6,747 nt of DNA from Verrucomicrobiota bacterium (lineage in GTDB: Bacteria > Verrucomicrobiota > Verrucomicrobiia > Methylacidiphilales > Verrucolacustridaceae): assembly GCA_016876055.1 (NCBI GenBank), contig VHDM01000054.1:1-6747 (forward strand), in the 5' to 3' direction. Positions 1-5,196 of the stretch are shown here, in pieces; within the stretch, counting starts at the first letter, position 1; every line of letters starts with the position of its first letter. The translations under genes and the position numbers were made by a program. The notes beneath the pieces were generated by a model. That model saw only the letters and a program-made list of their open reading frames with translations. It searched no databases and was not told where the DNA came from.

Positions 1-56
1 GCCCCAGCTTCCAGGATCCGCGCGATCTCTTCATTGCTGTACCGCTTCTTCTTCAT
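1..56 (-). CDS. IS3-family transposase OrfA, N-terminal fragment cut by the window edge
   Basis: ATG at 56-54 (minus) begins MKKKRYSNEEIARILEAG, identical to the OrfA start at 2821. The ribosome binding site AAAGGAG lies six bases upstream, as in the other copy. Only 18 codons are visible. By identity with the full copy this is the start of the DNA-binding helix-turn-helix subunit of the transposase. Confidence 0.88.
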   Translation of the reverse strand, partial: MKKKRYSNEEIARILEAG

Positions 57-122
57 TGATCTCTCCTTTCCTCTTGAAAGATCCTATGATTTCCGCTGGT
101 ACGATTTTAGGGCGTCAGGTCA
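1..122 (-). mobile_element. IS3-family insertion sequence, left end only (continues outside the window)
   Basis: The reverse complement of this segment is identical, base for base, to 2755-2876, the left end of the complete IS3-family copy to the right. It therefore carries the same left terminal repeat (tip TGACCTGACGCCC at 122 reading leftward), the same -10-like TAAAAT, the same ribosome binding site and the first 18 codons of orfA. The element reads leftward and is cut by the window edge, so whether it is complete cannot be told. Identity over all 122 visible bases implies recent transposition or gene conversion. The base after the tip (123 onward) differs from the sequence outside the other copy, which fixes the boundary at 122/123. 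Confidence 0.93.
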
Positions 123-204
123 CCCCCTCTTCCCAAACCCATCTCCCCGCTTCAAACCAGCGAGGGGAAGTTATATGATCGTGTGTGCGGAAATAGGGGG
201 AAGG
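123..204. other. Short non-coding stretch between the MFS fragment and the IS3 left end, with a REP-like hairpin
   Basis: No reading frame here continues the MFS protein. A stem-loop lies at 145-166: CCCCGCT pairs with AGCG(A)GGG with one bulged A and a seven-base loop. The purine/pyrimidine-skewed flanks (GGGAGATGGGTTTGGGAAGAGGGGG-type on the minus strand, in two blocks) resemble the G-rich dispersed repeats found near gene ends in many GC-rich genomes; this likeness is an impression, not a match to a named family. It could also act as a weak terminator for the minus-strand genes, but there is no U-tract. Confidence 0.4.
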
Positions 205-825
205 TCAGAGGCTGCCGATGACGGCAAGAAAGCTGGCGGCGTTGAGCGAGAAGGCGGCGCTTTCCCCAAGCATCGCAACGGCCATCCCGCCCACTGCAGG
301 ACCGGCAATACGAGCCAGGTTGAACATCATCGAGTTGACGCTGACAGCGCTCACCAGATCTTCACGACTGGAGATCTCCATCAGGATGGCCTGACGGGCC
401 GGGATGTCGAAGACGTTCGCCAAACCAAAAACAAGGCCCAGTGCGTAGACGTGCCAAACTTCGATCCATCCTCGCCAGGTGAGAAGCGCCAGAGCTGCGG
501 CCTGGATCAGAAAGACCGTCTGGGTTACCAGAAGGATCGAGCGCCGGGGAAAGCGATCTGCAGCGAGGCCACCCACGACACCGAGGAGGAGCATGGGCAG
601 TGAGGTGAACAGGCTCATGATGCCAAGCATCCACTCGGAATGCGTGAGGCGATACATGAGCCAGCTCAGAGCAGTGTTTTGAACCCATGCGCCGGTCATC
701 GAAACCAACTGACCGGTGGCAAACAACTGAAAATTGCGATGCCGAAGGGCTCGAAAGGCAGAGGAGGATTGCAATCCTCTATTTGACCGCAATCGTCGTG
801 CCGACAGGAGAAGCCGTCGTGGCAC
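205..825 (-). pseudogene. MFS exporter (MFS_3/EntS-like), C-terminal half missing
   Basis: The 206-residue frame matches the first half of a major facilitator superfamily drug/siderophore-type exporter of the inner membrane. After a basic N-terminus (SSAFRALRHRNFQLF) come about six hydrophobic helices, near residues 35-58, 67-89, 97-117, 123-147, 160-186 and 190-206. MFS motif A (GGLAADRFPRR, residues 85-95) follows helix 2. IPARQAIL (141-148) and NLARIAGPAVGG (169-180) are typical of the MFS_3 group. Family members are usually about 400 residues or more with 12 helices, so helices 7-12 are absent. The frame ends at an in-frame TGA in the sixth helix, and neither other frame resumes the protein. 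The GTG start at 825 overlaps the upstream gene by 47 bases and has no clear ribosome binding site; nearby TTG codons (792, 774) are alternatives. Probably non-functional. Confidence 0.72.
764..779. repeat. 16-bp perfect palindrome at the junction of the two minus-strand genes
   Basis: GAGGATTGCAATCCTC is a perfect palindrome. It abuts and shares one base with the TAG stop codon (781-779, minus) of the upstream gene and lies inside the N-terminal coding part of the MFS frame. It could be a dyad operator site or a small RNA hairpin at the gene junction. Nothing else in the window repeats it. Confidence 0.5.
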
Positions 826-2821
826 TCAGCACACGAATCGGAACTTGCGCTCCCGCCGGTGTGGAGGCAGGGACCCGGGCGTTGATCTGAAACACCCCAC
901 TCACCAAGCCTGGCGCTGGGCCGGCATACAAGATTTCAGCGGGGGAACCGCCAATTTCCAACGTGAGCGGCGTGAGGAATTCCGGCAATGGCACACCAAT
1001 CACAGCGCCATCCACAGGGTTGGAACGGAAGGTGCCAGCTCCGGTGCCATAGAGGACGATGAGCTTGCCGGCCTCCACTGGATTTGCGGCTGAGTTGACC
1101 GAGCCGTCTTCGTTTAAAGCGGCAACCTGATTCTTGCCCGAGAAATCCACACTGAATAAGCCCGGAGCGGAAGCGACGACTGCAAGTGTGGAAGCGTTGG
1201 ACTTGATTCCGTTTACGTCGACCACAACTTGAGTGCTCGTTTTGCCTGAGACGCTGTAAGGAACGATCACACTCAACTGCCCAGCTGATGCATAGACCAT
1301 GGGAGAGGGAACGCCATCAAAGAAAACCCTCGCGCCGGCAAGCACTGAGGTTACGCGTCCCTGCGCATCGAGGGCGAGAGTGGTGAGGTTTGCAGGCCCG
1401 AGGCGGCTGCCATAGATCACCAATATTTGACCAGGGCTGACGGCGCCCGCCACTGCAGTGGCGGCATGAACCACGCCCGTGGCGGTGATCGCAGGAGCGT
1501 TGGCAGCAGGCTGCACGACAAGGGTTCCAGAATCGGCAACTCGAATCGATGGCGAGCGATCGAACATCGTGACTTCTTCGCGGTCATCGGCAATTGCTGC
1601 CAAGAAATACTGACCAGGTGCCAGGGAAGTGTCGAGCTGAAAGGAGACGTTGCAGGTAGTCACTGCGTCGGTAATCAGGCCCTGATTGACCGGGCACCCG
1701 ACACCAGCGAAAGTATCCCGATTTGTAACGGGAAGCTTCTGCGAAAGGTAGAAGCCGATTCTAAAGCGACCCGCGCCTCGTGTTCCTGTATTTCTTACCA
1801 TTGCGGATAAGGGCACGGAATCTCCCACACGAGCGGAAGTTGGTGCATCGAACTTGACAACACTCAAGACAGGCTCGGCAGGAGGAGGATTGGGATTGGC
1901 GGCTTGCCGCACCTGGAAGGTTTCACTGGCGAATGAAATCGTTGCGGCTCGAGCAGTGTTGCGTCGATTGGCACTGACCTGAAATTCATAGATGGAAGTG
2001 GTGCCTGATGAAGAAATCAATTGGGACCGGATCCAGGATGCATTGGGCGAGGTCAGATAAGAGCAATCCGGGAACGAGGATGTGACCGTTGCGCGGAAGG
2101 ATGATGCAGTGCCTGGTACGTCTGTTGCGGAACGATCCAGCCGGACCGTGCAGATCCCGGTGCGAAGGCTGACTTTGGTCCAATAGGTACCCCAAAGGCT
2201 AGTCCCTGCATCGGACTTGGTTCCCGCAAATTCCTGCAAGGTCCAGAACGATGTGTCATCTAGAGGATCCACAACCGTTGTGGAGTAATCACCCCAACGG
2301 TTGCGGCCGTCGTTGACGACCTTCTCGTAGGGGTCTTCGCCCGCCTTGATCGGCACGTCGAAAAAGTATCCTCCGGGCGGGTCGCTTGCCCGCCGATAGG
2401 CAAAGAACGCGCCAGCATACTCAGTTCGATTGAACCGGTTGTAGCCAAGCATGACATCGTTGTTTTTGTTGACGGCAATTGAAGGGAATGCATAGTAGTT
2501 GTTTCCCGTCACGTCATCGATGCGATCGGTGCTTGACAGAGACGGCACTCCGCCGACGGGCCAATTGATTCGATAGAACTGAATGACGACTCGCGTTTCT
2601 GTGTTGAAGCGAACAACGACCGTTTGAGCACACCAAACACTGGTTCCGCGCATGACGCAGGAGTCCACCTCGCCATGGCCACCGTTGATTCTAATGTTCG
2701 TACCCAATTGAGGAAGCGTTTCGCCGTCGTCAGGAAAACCGTCACTGACCTGACTGACCTGACGCCCTAAAATCGTACCAGCGGAAATCATAGGATCTTT
2801 CAAGAGGAAAGGAGAGATCAA
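779..2821 (-). CDS. 5'-truncated large multidomain protein with BACON-like, CARDB-like and Solibacter C-terminal (TIGR03437-type) domains
   Basis: This is the 3' part of a large, probably secreted protein of unknown function. Numbering from the TTG at 2821: residues 23-218 look like the end of a beta-propeller or sialidase-like region (AFPSIAVNKNNDVMLGYNRF; WGDYSTTVVDPLDDTSFWTL). Residues ~220-308 resemble a BACON domain, ~317-437 a CARDB (adhesion/carbohydrate-associated beta-sandwich) domain, and ~442-680 the Solibacter C-terminal domain (ILVIYGSRLGP; LIVLYGTGAGTF; VFQINARVP). A proline-rich linker (NPNPPPAEPV) separates the BACON and CARDB parts. Residues 1-22 are not native: they are the IS3 left end (2755-2821) read outward, so the native frame is broken at 2754/2755. 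No signal peptide remains, and relatives of this architecture are typically longer. An ATG at 2791, also inside the IS, is the other possible start. The MFS fragment follows with overlap. Domain calls are by eye; the C-terminal one is the firmest. Confidence 0.82.
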   Translation of the reverse strand: MISPFLLKDPMISAGTILGRQVSQVSDGFPDDGETLPQLGTNIRINGGHGEVDSCVMRGTSVWCAQTVVVRFNTETRVVIQFYRINWPVGGVPSLSSTDRIDDVTGNNYYAFPSIAVNKNNDVMLGYNRFNRTEYAGAFFAYRRASDPPGGYFFDVPIKAGEDPYEKVVNDGRNRWGDYSTTVVDPLDDTSFWTLQEFAGTKSDAGTSLWGTYWTKVSLRTGICTVRLDRSATDVPGTASSFRATVTSSFPDCSYLTSPNASWIRSQLISSSGTTSIYEFQVSANRRNTARAATISFASETFQVRQAANPNPPPAEPVLSVVKFDAPTSARVGDSVPLSAMVRNTGTRGAGRFRIGFYLSQKLPVTNRDTFAGVGCPVNQGLITDAVTTCNVSFQLDTSLAPGQYFLAAIADDREEVTMFDRSPSIRVADSGTLVVQPAANAPAITATGVVHAATAVAGAVSPGQILVIYGSRLGPANLTTLALDAQGRVTSVLAGARVFFDGVPSPMVYASAGQLSVIVPYSVSGKTSTQVVVDVNGIKSNASTLAVVASAPGLFSVDFSGKNQVAALNEDGSVNSAANPVEAGKLIVLYGTGAGTFRSNPVDGAVIGVPLPEFLTPLTLEIGGSPAEILYAGPAPGLVSGVFQINARVPASTPAGAQVPIRVLSATTASPVGTTIAVK
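2746..2763 (+). repeat. Tandem duplication of the IS3 tip, TGACCTGAC x2
   Basis: TGACCTGAC occurs at 2746-2754 and again at 2755-2763. The second copy is the tip of the IS3 left repeat, as shown by alignment with the other IS copy (1-122), which has only one. The extra copy therefore lies in the flanking DNA, inside the truncated host reading frame. Confidence 0.85.
2755..2793 (+). repeat. IS3 left terminal inverted repeat
   Basis: Read inward it starts TGACCTGACGCCCTAAAAT, continues through CCAGCGG and ends with CATAG. It pairs imperfectly, with small gaps, with 4065-4101. This is the binding and cleavage site for the OrfAB transposase. It also carries the TAAAAT discussed under the promoter entry. 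Confidence 0.85.
2768..2773 (+). promoter_or_regulatory. -10-like element TAAAAT inside the IS3 left repeat
   Basis: TAAAAT differs from the consensus TATAAT at one base and lies 47 bases upstream of the orfA ATG, a suitable distance. In the present arrangement the 17-bp-spaced upstream hexamer is CTGACC (2745-2750), four of six matching TTGACA, supplied by the duplicated tip. If the element circularised with a 4-bp spacer, the hexamer would instead be the TTGACA at 4096-4101. IS3-family elements such as IS911 are known to use such junction promoters. Confidence 0.55.
2808..2814 (+). promoter_or_regulatory. Ribosome binding site of orfA
   Basis: AAAGGAG ends six bases before the ATG at 2821. 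This is a strong, well-spaced Shine-Dalgarno sequence and fixes the orfA start. The same site is present in the partial left copy. Confidence 0.8.
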
Positions 2822-3090
2822 TGAAGAAGAAGCGGTACAGCAATGAAGAGATCGCGCGGATCCTGGAAGCTGGGGCGAGCACGAACAAGAGCGTGGAGGA
2901 GTTCTGTCGGGAGCACGGCGTGCATCCGCAGACCTACTACGGCTGGAAGAAGAAGTTTGGCGGGATGAGCGGGGATGAAGTGCAGCGACTGCGCCAGCTC
3001 GAACAAGAGAATGGGCGGCTCAAGCGAGCCTTGGCCGACGCGATGTTGGACAACCAGATCCTGAAGGAACTGAACGCAAAAAAATGGTAG
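2821..3090 (+). CDS. IS3-family transposase OrfA (HTH_Tnp_1)
   Basis: The 89-residue protein is the DNA-binding subunit and N-terminal part of the IS3 transposase, and binds the terminal repeats. A helix-turn-helix spans about residues 5-48 (YSNEEIARILEAG ... VEEFCREHGVHPQTYYGWKKKFGG). It is followed by a leucine-heptad helix (L57/L60, L67, L71, L76, L81), typical of the IS3 multimerisation zipper. Length is normal for the family. The start is set by AAAGGAG six bases upstream. The frame ends at TAG 3088-3090, overlapping the orfB ATG (3084-3086), so OrfB can be made by coupled initiation or by a -1 frameshift giving OrfAB. OrfA made alone usually tempers transposition in this family. Confidence 0.93.
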   Translation: MKKKRYSNEEIARILEAGASTNKSVEEFCREHGVHPQTYYGWKKKFGGMSGDEVQRLRQLEQENGRLKRALADAMLDNQILKELNAKKW

Positions 3091-3120
3091 GGCTACCGCA
3101 GAAGCGGGAAGCTGTAGCCC
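3063..3120 (+). promoter_or_regulatory. Programmed -1 ribosomal frameshift cassette between orfA and orfB
   Basis: Three parts are visible in order. A Shine-Dalgarno-like GAAGGA lies at 3063-3068. A run of seven A residues at 3078-3084 is read GCA AAA AAA TGG in the orfA frame. A stem-loop follows five bases later: GGGCTAC (3090-3096) pairs perfectly with GTAGCCC (3114-3120), and the loop holds a smaller CGC/GCG pairing. OrfB is in the -1 frame relative to orfA. Shifting here would give an OrfAB fusion of about 409 residues, the active transposase in IS3-family elements. The same SD-like sequence could also help initiate OrfB at the overlapping ATG. Confidence 0.75.
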
Positions 3121-4049
3121 GGATCAAAGAGACCTGGCCGAAGGTGAGCGAGAGACGGGCTTGCGAGTTGGCCGGAGCGCCGCGAACTTCGATTCGATAC
3201 AAGCCGAAGGGGGCCGGAGAAGCCATGAGGAAACACGTGCGCGAAGTGGCGCTGGAGCATCCGCGCTATGGCCATCGGCGGGTGGCGCTGAAGCTGGAAG
3301 AGAAGCTGAAGCGGGCGGTAAGCCGACGGCATGTGCAACGGATCATGCAACGGGATCGGTTGCAGATCCGAACACGGCGGCGCAAGAAATGGGTGAAGAG
3401 CGAACCCATTGCGACCCGCGAAATCACAAGGCCAGACGAGGTTTGGGCGATGGACTTCGTTACGGATTGGTCCGTGGGAGTGCGTCGGCAGTTGAGGATA
3501 CTGACAATTGTGGATTGCGCCACGCGGGAGGCGTTGGCCGTGGAAGTGGATTACTCAATGCCATCGAGCAAGGTGGCACTGGCCCTGGCGGGACTCAAAC
3601 GAATGGGCCGCAAGCCAGCCGAGATCCGAGTCGACAACGGTCCTGAATTTGTGGGTTCGCCGTTTCAAGTCTGGTGTAAGCGCAACGGCGTGAATGTGAG
3701 CCACATTCAGCCAGGCAAGCCGATGCAGAACGGGCATGTCGAAAGCTTCAATGGAAGGCTTCGGGACGAGTGCCTGAATGGGCACTACTTCGAAGACGTT
3801 GAGGACGCGAGAGAAAAGATTGGAGCCTGGCGAAAGGAATATCTGACCGATCGGCCGCACTCCAGCCTGGGGGGACGAACACCGGCTGAGTTCGCGGCAG
3901 TAGTGGGGGTTCCGACGCCCTTCGCCTCGGCCATCGTGAGTAAGCCCAAGTGTGCTCGCCGTCAAGGCGACCCTACGGGCAAGCTGCGCTTGGCCTTGAC
4001 CGCTGCGCGCCTTGGGCAAAGCAACCTTATATCGAGGCGAAGGGCTTAA
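3084..4049 (+). CDS. IS3-family transposase OrfB (rve integrase core, DD35E)
   Basis: This is the catalytic subunit that nicks and joins the IS ends. Residues ~1-110 hold the HTH_21-type region (CELAGAPRTSIRY; HPRYGHRRVALKL; VQRIMQRDRLQ). The rve core follows with D124 (WAMDFVTD), D184 (RVDNGPEF) and E220 (NGHVESFNG), with 35 residues between the last two, as expected for the DD35E triad. TDRPHSSLGGRTPAEFA (255-271) is the usual C-terminal signature. Family members often end soon after this point; here the frame runs about 50 residues further, over a segment that looks more like structured nucleic acid than conserved protein. The start ATG at 3084 overlaps the orfA stop; expression is likely mainly as an OrfAB fusion by frameshifting on A7. 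All catalytic residues are present, so it is probably functional. Confidence 0.93.
   Translation: MVGLPQKREAVARIKETWPKVSERRACELAGAPRTSIRYKPKGAGEAMRKHVREVALEHPRYGHRRVALKLEEKLKRAVSRRHVQRIMQRDRLQIRTRRRKKWVKSEPIATREITRPDEVWAMDFVTDWSVGVRRQLRILTIVDCATREALAVEVDYSMPSSKVALALAGLKRMGRKPAEIRVDNGPEFVGSPFQVWCKRNGVNVSHIQPGKPMQNGHVESFNGRLRDECLNGHYFEDVEDAREKIGAWRKEYLTDRPHSSLGGRTPAEFAAVVGVPTPFASAIVSKPKCARRQGDPTGKLRLALTAARLGQSNLISRRRA
3944..4017 (+). other. Dense secondary structure (nested stems and three-way junction) at the 3' end of orfB
   Basis: An outer stem GCCCAAG (3944-3950)/CTTGGGC (4011-4017) continues as GTGC/GCGC. Inside it, GTCAAGGC (3961-3968) pairs perfectly with GCCTTGAC (3993-4000). That stem encloses two adjacent hairpins, CCC-tac-GGG (3971-3979) and CAAGC-tgc-GCTTG (3980-3992). 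Almost every base between 3961 and 4000 is paired. It may be an mRNA 3' protective or terminator-like structure, or a DNA structure used by the element. It lies in the non-conserved tail of OrfB. Confidence 0.55.
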
Positions 4050-5040
4050 CTGAAGGTCGAGATACTATGAATCCGCTGGACGAAGTTTGGACGTCTTGAC
4101 ACCTCCTTCCTGTGTAGGTCCTCTCCGATGGCTGGTAACAACTCGCCGGGGTCTTCATCCCCAGCGCCTCATGCGGCCGCTCATCGTTGTACTCCCGCCG
4201 AAAGCGGTCCATCCGAACTTGTTCCTTGCGCCAGTTCGCTGCCGGATCCACCGCCAGCTCCCGCTGAATCGTGCCGTGCAGCCGCTCGAGCCGGCCATTG
4301 TCCTGCGGCTTGCCCGGCCGAATGCGCTCAATCCGGATCCCCAACTCGAGCAACCAGACCGCTTGCTCGCCCAGTCCTCCCAGCGCTCGCGTCACAAACG
4401 GCGGACCGTTGTCGTGCCGCATCGCCTCCGGCATCCCATACCGCCGAAATGCCTCTTCGTAATGGGGCCTCAGCCAACGATGTCCCGTCTGCGGCAGTGC
4501 TTCCAGGCACAACAAATAGCGGCTCTCGGCATCACTGATCGTCAACGGATAACACGGCTCACCATCCCCGCACCGGTACCAGCCCTTGAAGTCCGTGCAC
4601 CACACCTGGTTCACTTCCTCGACGTGCCCCAGTGGGGCCGAGGACGGATGCCCGCGCTCCCGGCGCTTCCGCGTCTTCACAAGGTTGTGCCGCTTCAGGA
4701 TCTCCCCAATCGTTGACTCCGCCGGCCAACTCGTAGCAGGATCCCGGTCTTCCAGCAACCGCTTCAGCTTCTTCGGTCCCCAGTAAGGCTTGGCCAGCCG
4801 CAGTTCAATCACTCGCTCTTCCACCTCTAACGGCGTCCGGTGCGCTTGCTCGCTCCGCGCCCGCCGCTGGTCAACCAAGCCCGCCTTGCCTTGCCCGGCA
4901 AACCGCTTCAGCCACTTGTATCCCGTCTTCGCCGCAATCCCATAACGCCGGCACAGCTCCCGTACGTTCCATTGCCTCTTTAGCCAATCCTCGATGAACT
5001 CTTCTCTTTGCTCGATCACACAAGTCTCTTTCCAGGCCAT
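4027..5040 (-). CDS. IS481-family transposase, C-terminus truncated and replaced by IS3-derived residues
   Basis: The frame has 337 codons. Residues ~10-60 are a helix-turn-helix (REEFIEDWLKRQWNVRELCRRYGIAAKTGYKWLKRF), followed by the linker ERVIELRLAKPYWGPKKLKRLL. The rve catalytic core has D150 (WCTDFKGWY), D210 (RHDNGPPFV) and E252 (NGRLERLHG), and RREYNDERPHEALGMKTPAS (281-300) follows. Native sequence stops at R313 (SERTYTGRR); the last 24 residues (CQDVQTSSSG...) are the IS3 right end read backward. From memory, relatives continue for some 60 or more residues beyond this point. The ATG at 5040 is preceded by GGAGGGGGA, somewhat distant from the start. The catalytic triad is intact, but loss of the C-terminal domain and of the element's far end makes independent transposition unlikely. 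Confidence 0.88.
   Translation of the reverse strand: MAWKETCVIEQREEFIEDWLKRQWNVRELCRRYGIAAKTGYKWLKRFAGQGKAGLVDQRRARSEQAHRTPLEVEERVIELRLAKPYWGPKKLKRLLEDRDPATSWPAESTIGEILKRHNLVKTRKRRERGHPSSAPLGHVEEVNQVWCTDFKGWYRCGDGEPCYPLTISDAESRYLLCLEALPQTGHRWLRPHYEEAFRRYGMPEAMRHDNGPPFVTRALGGLGEQAVWLLELGIRIERIRPGKPQDNGRLERLHGTIQRELAVDPAANWRKEQVRMDRFRREYNDERPHEALGMKTPASCYQPSERTYTGRRCQDVQTSSSGFIVSRPSVKPFASI
4065..4101 (-). repeat. IS3 right terminal inverted repeat
   Basis: Read inward (minus strand) it starts TGTCAAGACGTCC, continues to CCAGCGG and ends at CATAG, matching the left repeat 2755-2793 with a few substitutions and one-base gaps. The left and right ends differ most in the outer six bases, where the right end has TTGACA on the plus strand. 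Confidence 0.82.
4096..4101 (+). promoter_or_regulatory. Outward-facing consensus -35 hexamer at the IS3 right tip
   Basis: TTGACA is a perfect -35 hexamer occupying the last six bases of the element and pointing out of it. In the present location no acceptable -10 follows at 16-18 bp in the IS481 sequence, so it probably drives nothing here. When the ends are abutted in a circle with a 4-bp spacer it would pair with TAAAAT of the left end. Confidence 0.6.
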
Positions 5041-5117
5041 CGGGTGCTTCCCCCTCCAGCCAAAAGTGTTACCTATGTGCCCGGTTTATTCCGTTACCCA
5101 TGTGCCCGGTTCGGACC
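4102..5117 (-). mobile_element. IS481-family insertion sequence, 3' end lost at the IS3 junction
   Basis: The element reads leftward. Its left (5') end is at about 5117, where two copies of an ACCGGGCACATnGGTAAC motif lie upstream of the transposase start. The other end is absent: at 4101/4102 the sequence switches to the IS3 right terminal repeat in the middle of the transposase. The missing part is not on the other side of the IS3 copy, so this is not a simple insertion but a rearranged junction. Confidence 0.8.
5064..5110 (-). repeat. Two tandem motifs at the 5' end of the IS481 element (25-bp period)
   Basis: Read on the minus strand, ACCGGGCACATGGGTAAC (5110-5093) and ACCGGGCACATAGGTAAC (5085-5068, followed by ACTT) start exactly 25 bp apart. 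They lie between the element's tip (about 5117) and the transposase start. Repeated motifs at an IS481-type end are probably transposase binding sites. The same motif, also twice at 25-bp spacing, occurs inverted at 6629-6675. Confidence 0.75.
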
Positions 5118-5196
5118 CCCTTACATGTATCGACTGAGTAAACGGTTCTATTGATCAATCGCACCGACGGATGATTTAGCCCGGTTAAGTATTAAG
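5118..5196. other. Spacer between IS481 and IS256 elements
   Basis: This 79-bp, comparatively AT-rich stretch has no coding potential that I can see. It contains TTGATCAA (5151-5158, an 8-bp palindrome) and TTAAGTATTAAG next to the IS256 tip. It is probably old host or IS flank DNA. Confidence 0.35.

Larger units (their letters stand above)
2755..4101 (+). mobile_element. Complete IS3-family insertion sequence (IS407-like tips), 1347 bp
   Basis: Boundaries come from two lines of evidence: the left edge is where identity with the inverted copy at 1-122 begins, and the right edge is where the imperfect inverted repeat ends. The left tip TGACCTGACGCCC matches the right tip TGTCAAGACGTCC (read inward), and similarity continues with gaps to CATAG in both. 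Inside are orfA and orfB in the order and overlap usual for IS3 elements. The tip sequence TGACCTG is like that of the IS407 subgroup, which usually makes 4-bp target duplications. Here the flanks are TGAC (2751-2754) and CCTC (4102-4105), so no duplication is present. The left flank is a host gene and the right flank is an IS481 transposase, so the two sides do not belong together. Confidence 0.9.

Noticed and set aside
34..603. A 189-codon plus-strand frame over the IS3 end and the MFS gene
   Set aside because: It starts in the complement of orfA, has low-complexity polar composition, and runs antisense to a recognisable MFS protein.
123..2754. A functional composite transposon carrying an MFS gene and a secreted protein gene
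   Set aside because: Both cargo genes are truncated, no target duplication can be shown, and the left IS copy is visible only for 122 bp. The arrangement is reported as a rearranged block instead.
3961..4000. tRNA or tRNA-like gene suggested by the cloverleaf-like fold
   Set aside because: Only two short hairpins lie within one stem. There is no T-arm sequence, anticodon arm of proper size or acceptor end, and the fold lies inside a transposase reading frame.
2751..4105. Simple recombination between the two inverted IS3 copies as the explanation for the missing target duplication
   Set aside because: If only an inversion had occurred, the flank of one copy (CCTC at 4102-4105) should appear as GAGG next to the inner tip of the other, at 123-126. 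The bases there are CCCC, so inversion alone does not explain the flanks.
4087..4786. Long open frames on the plus strand opposite the IS481 transposase, and similar antisense frames elsewhere
   Set aside because: They show arginine/proline/serine-rich composition typical of GC-rich shadow frames, have no recognisable domains, and lie opposite genes with clear catalytic motifs.
5151..5180. Promoter for the IS256 transposase at TTGATC
   Set aside because: No acceptable -10 hexamer lies 16-18 bp downstream, so the match is not better than chance.
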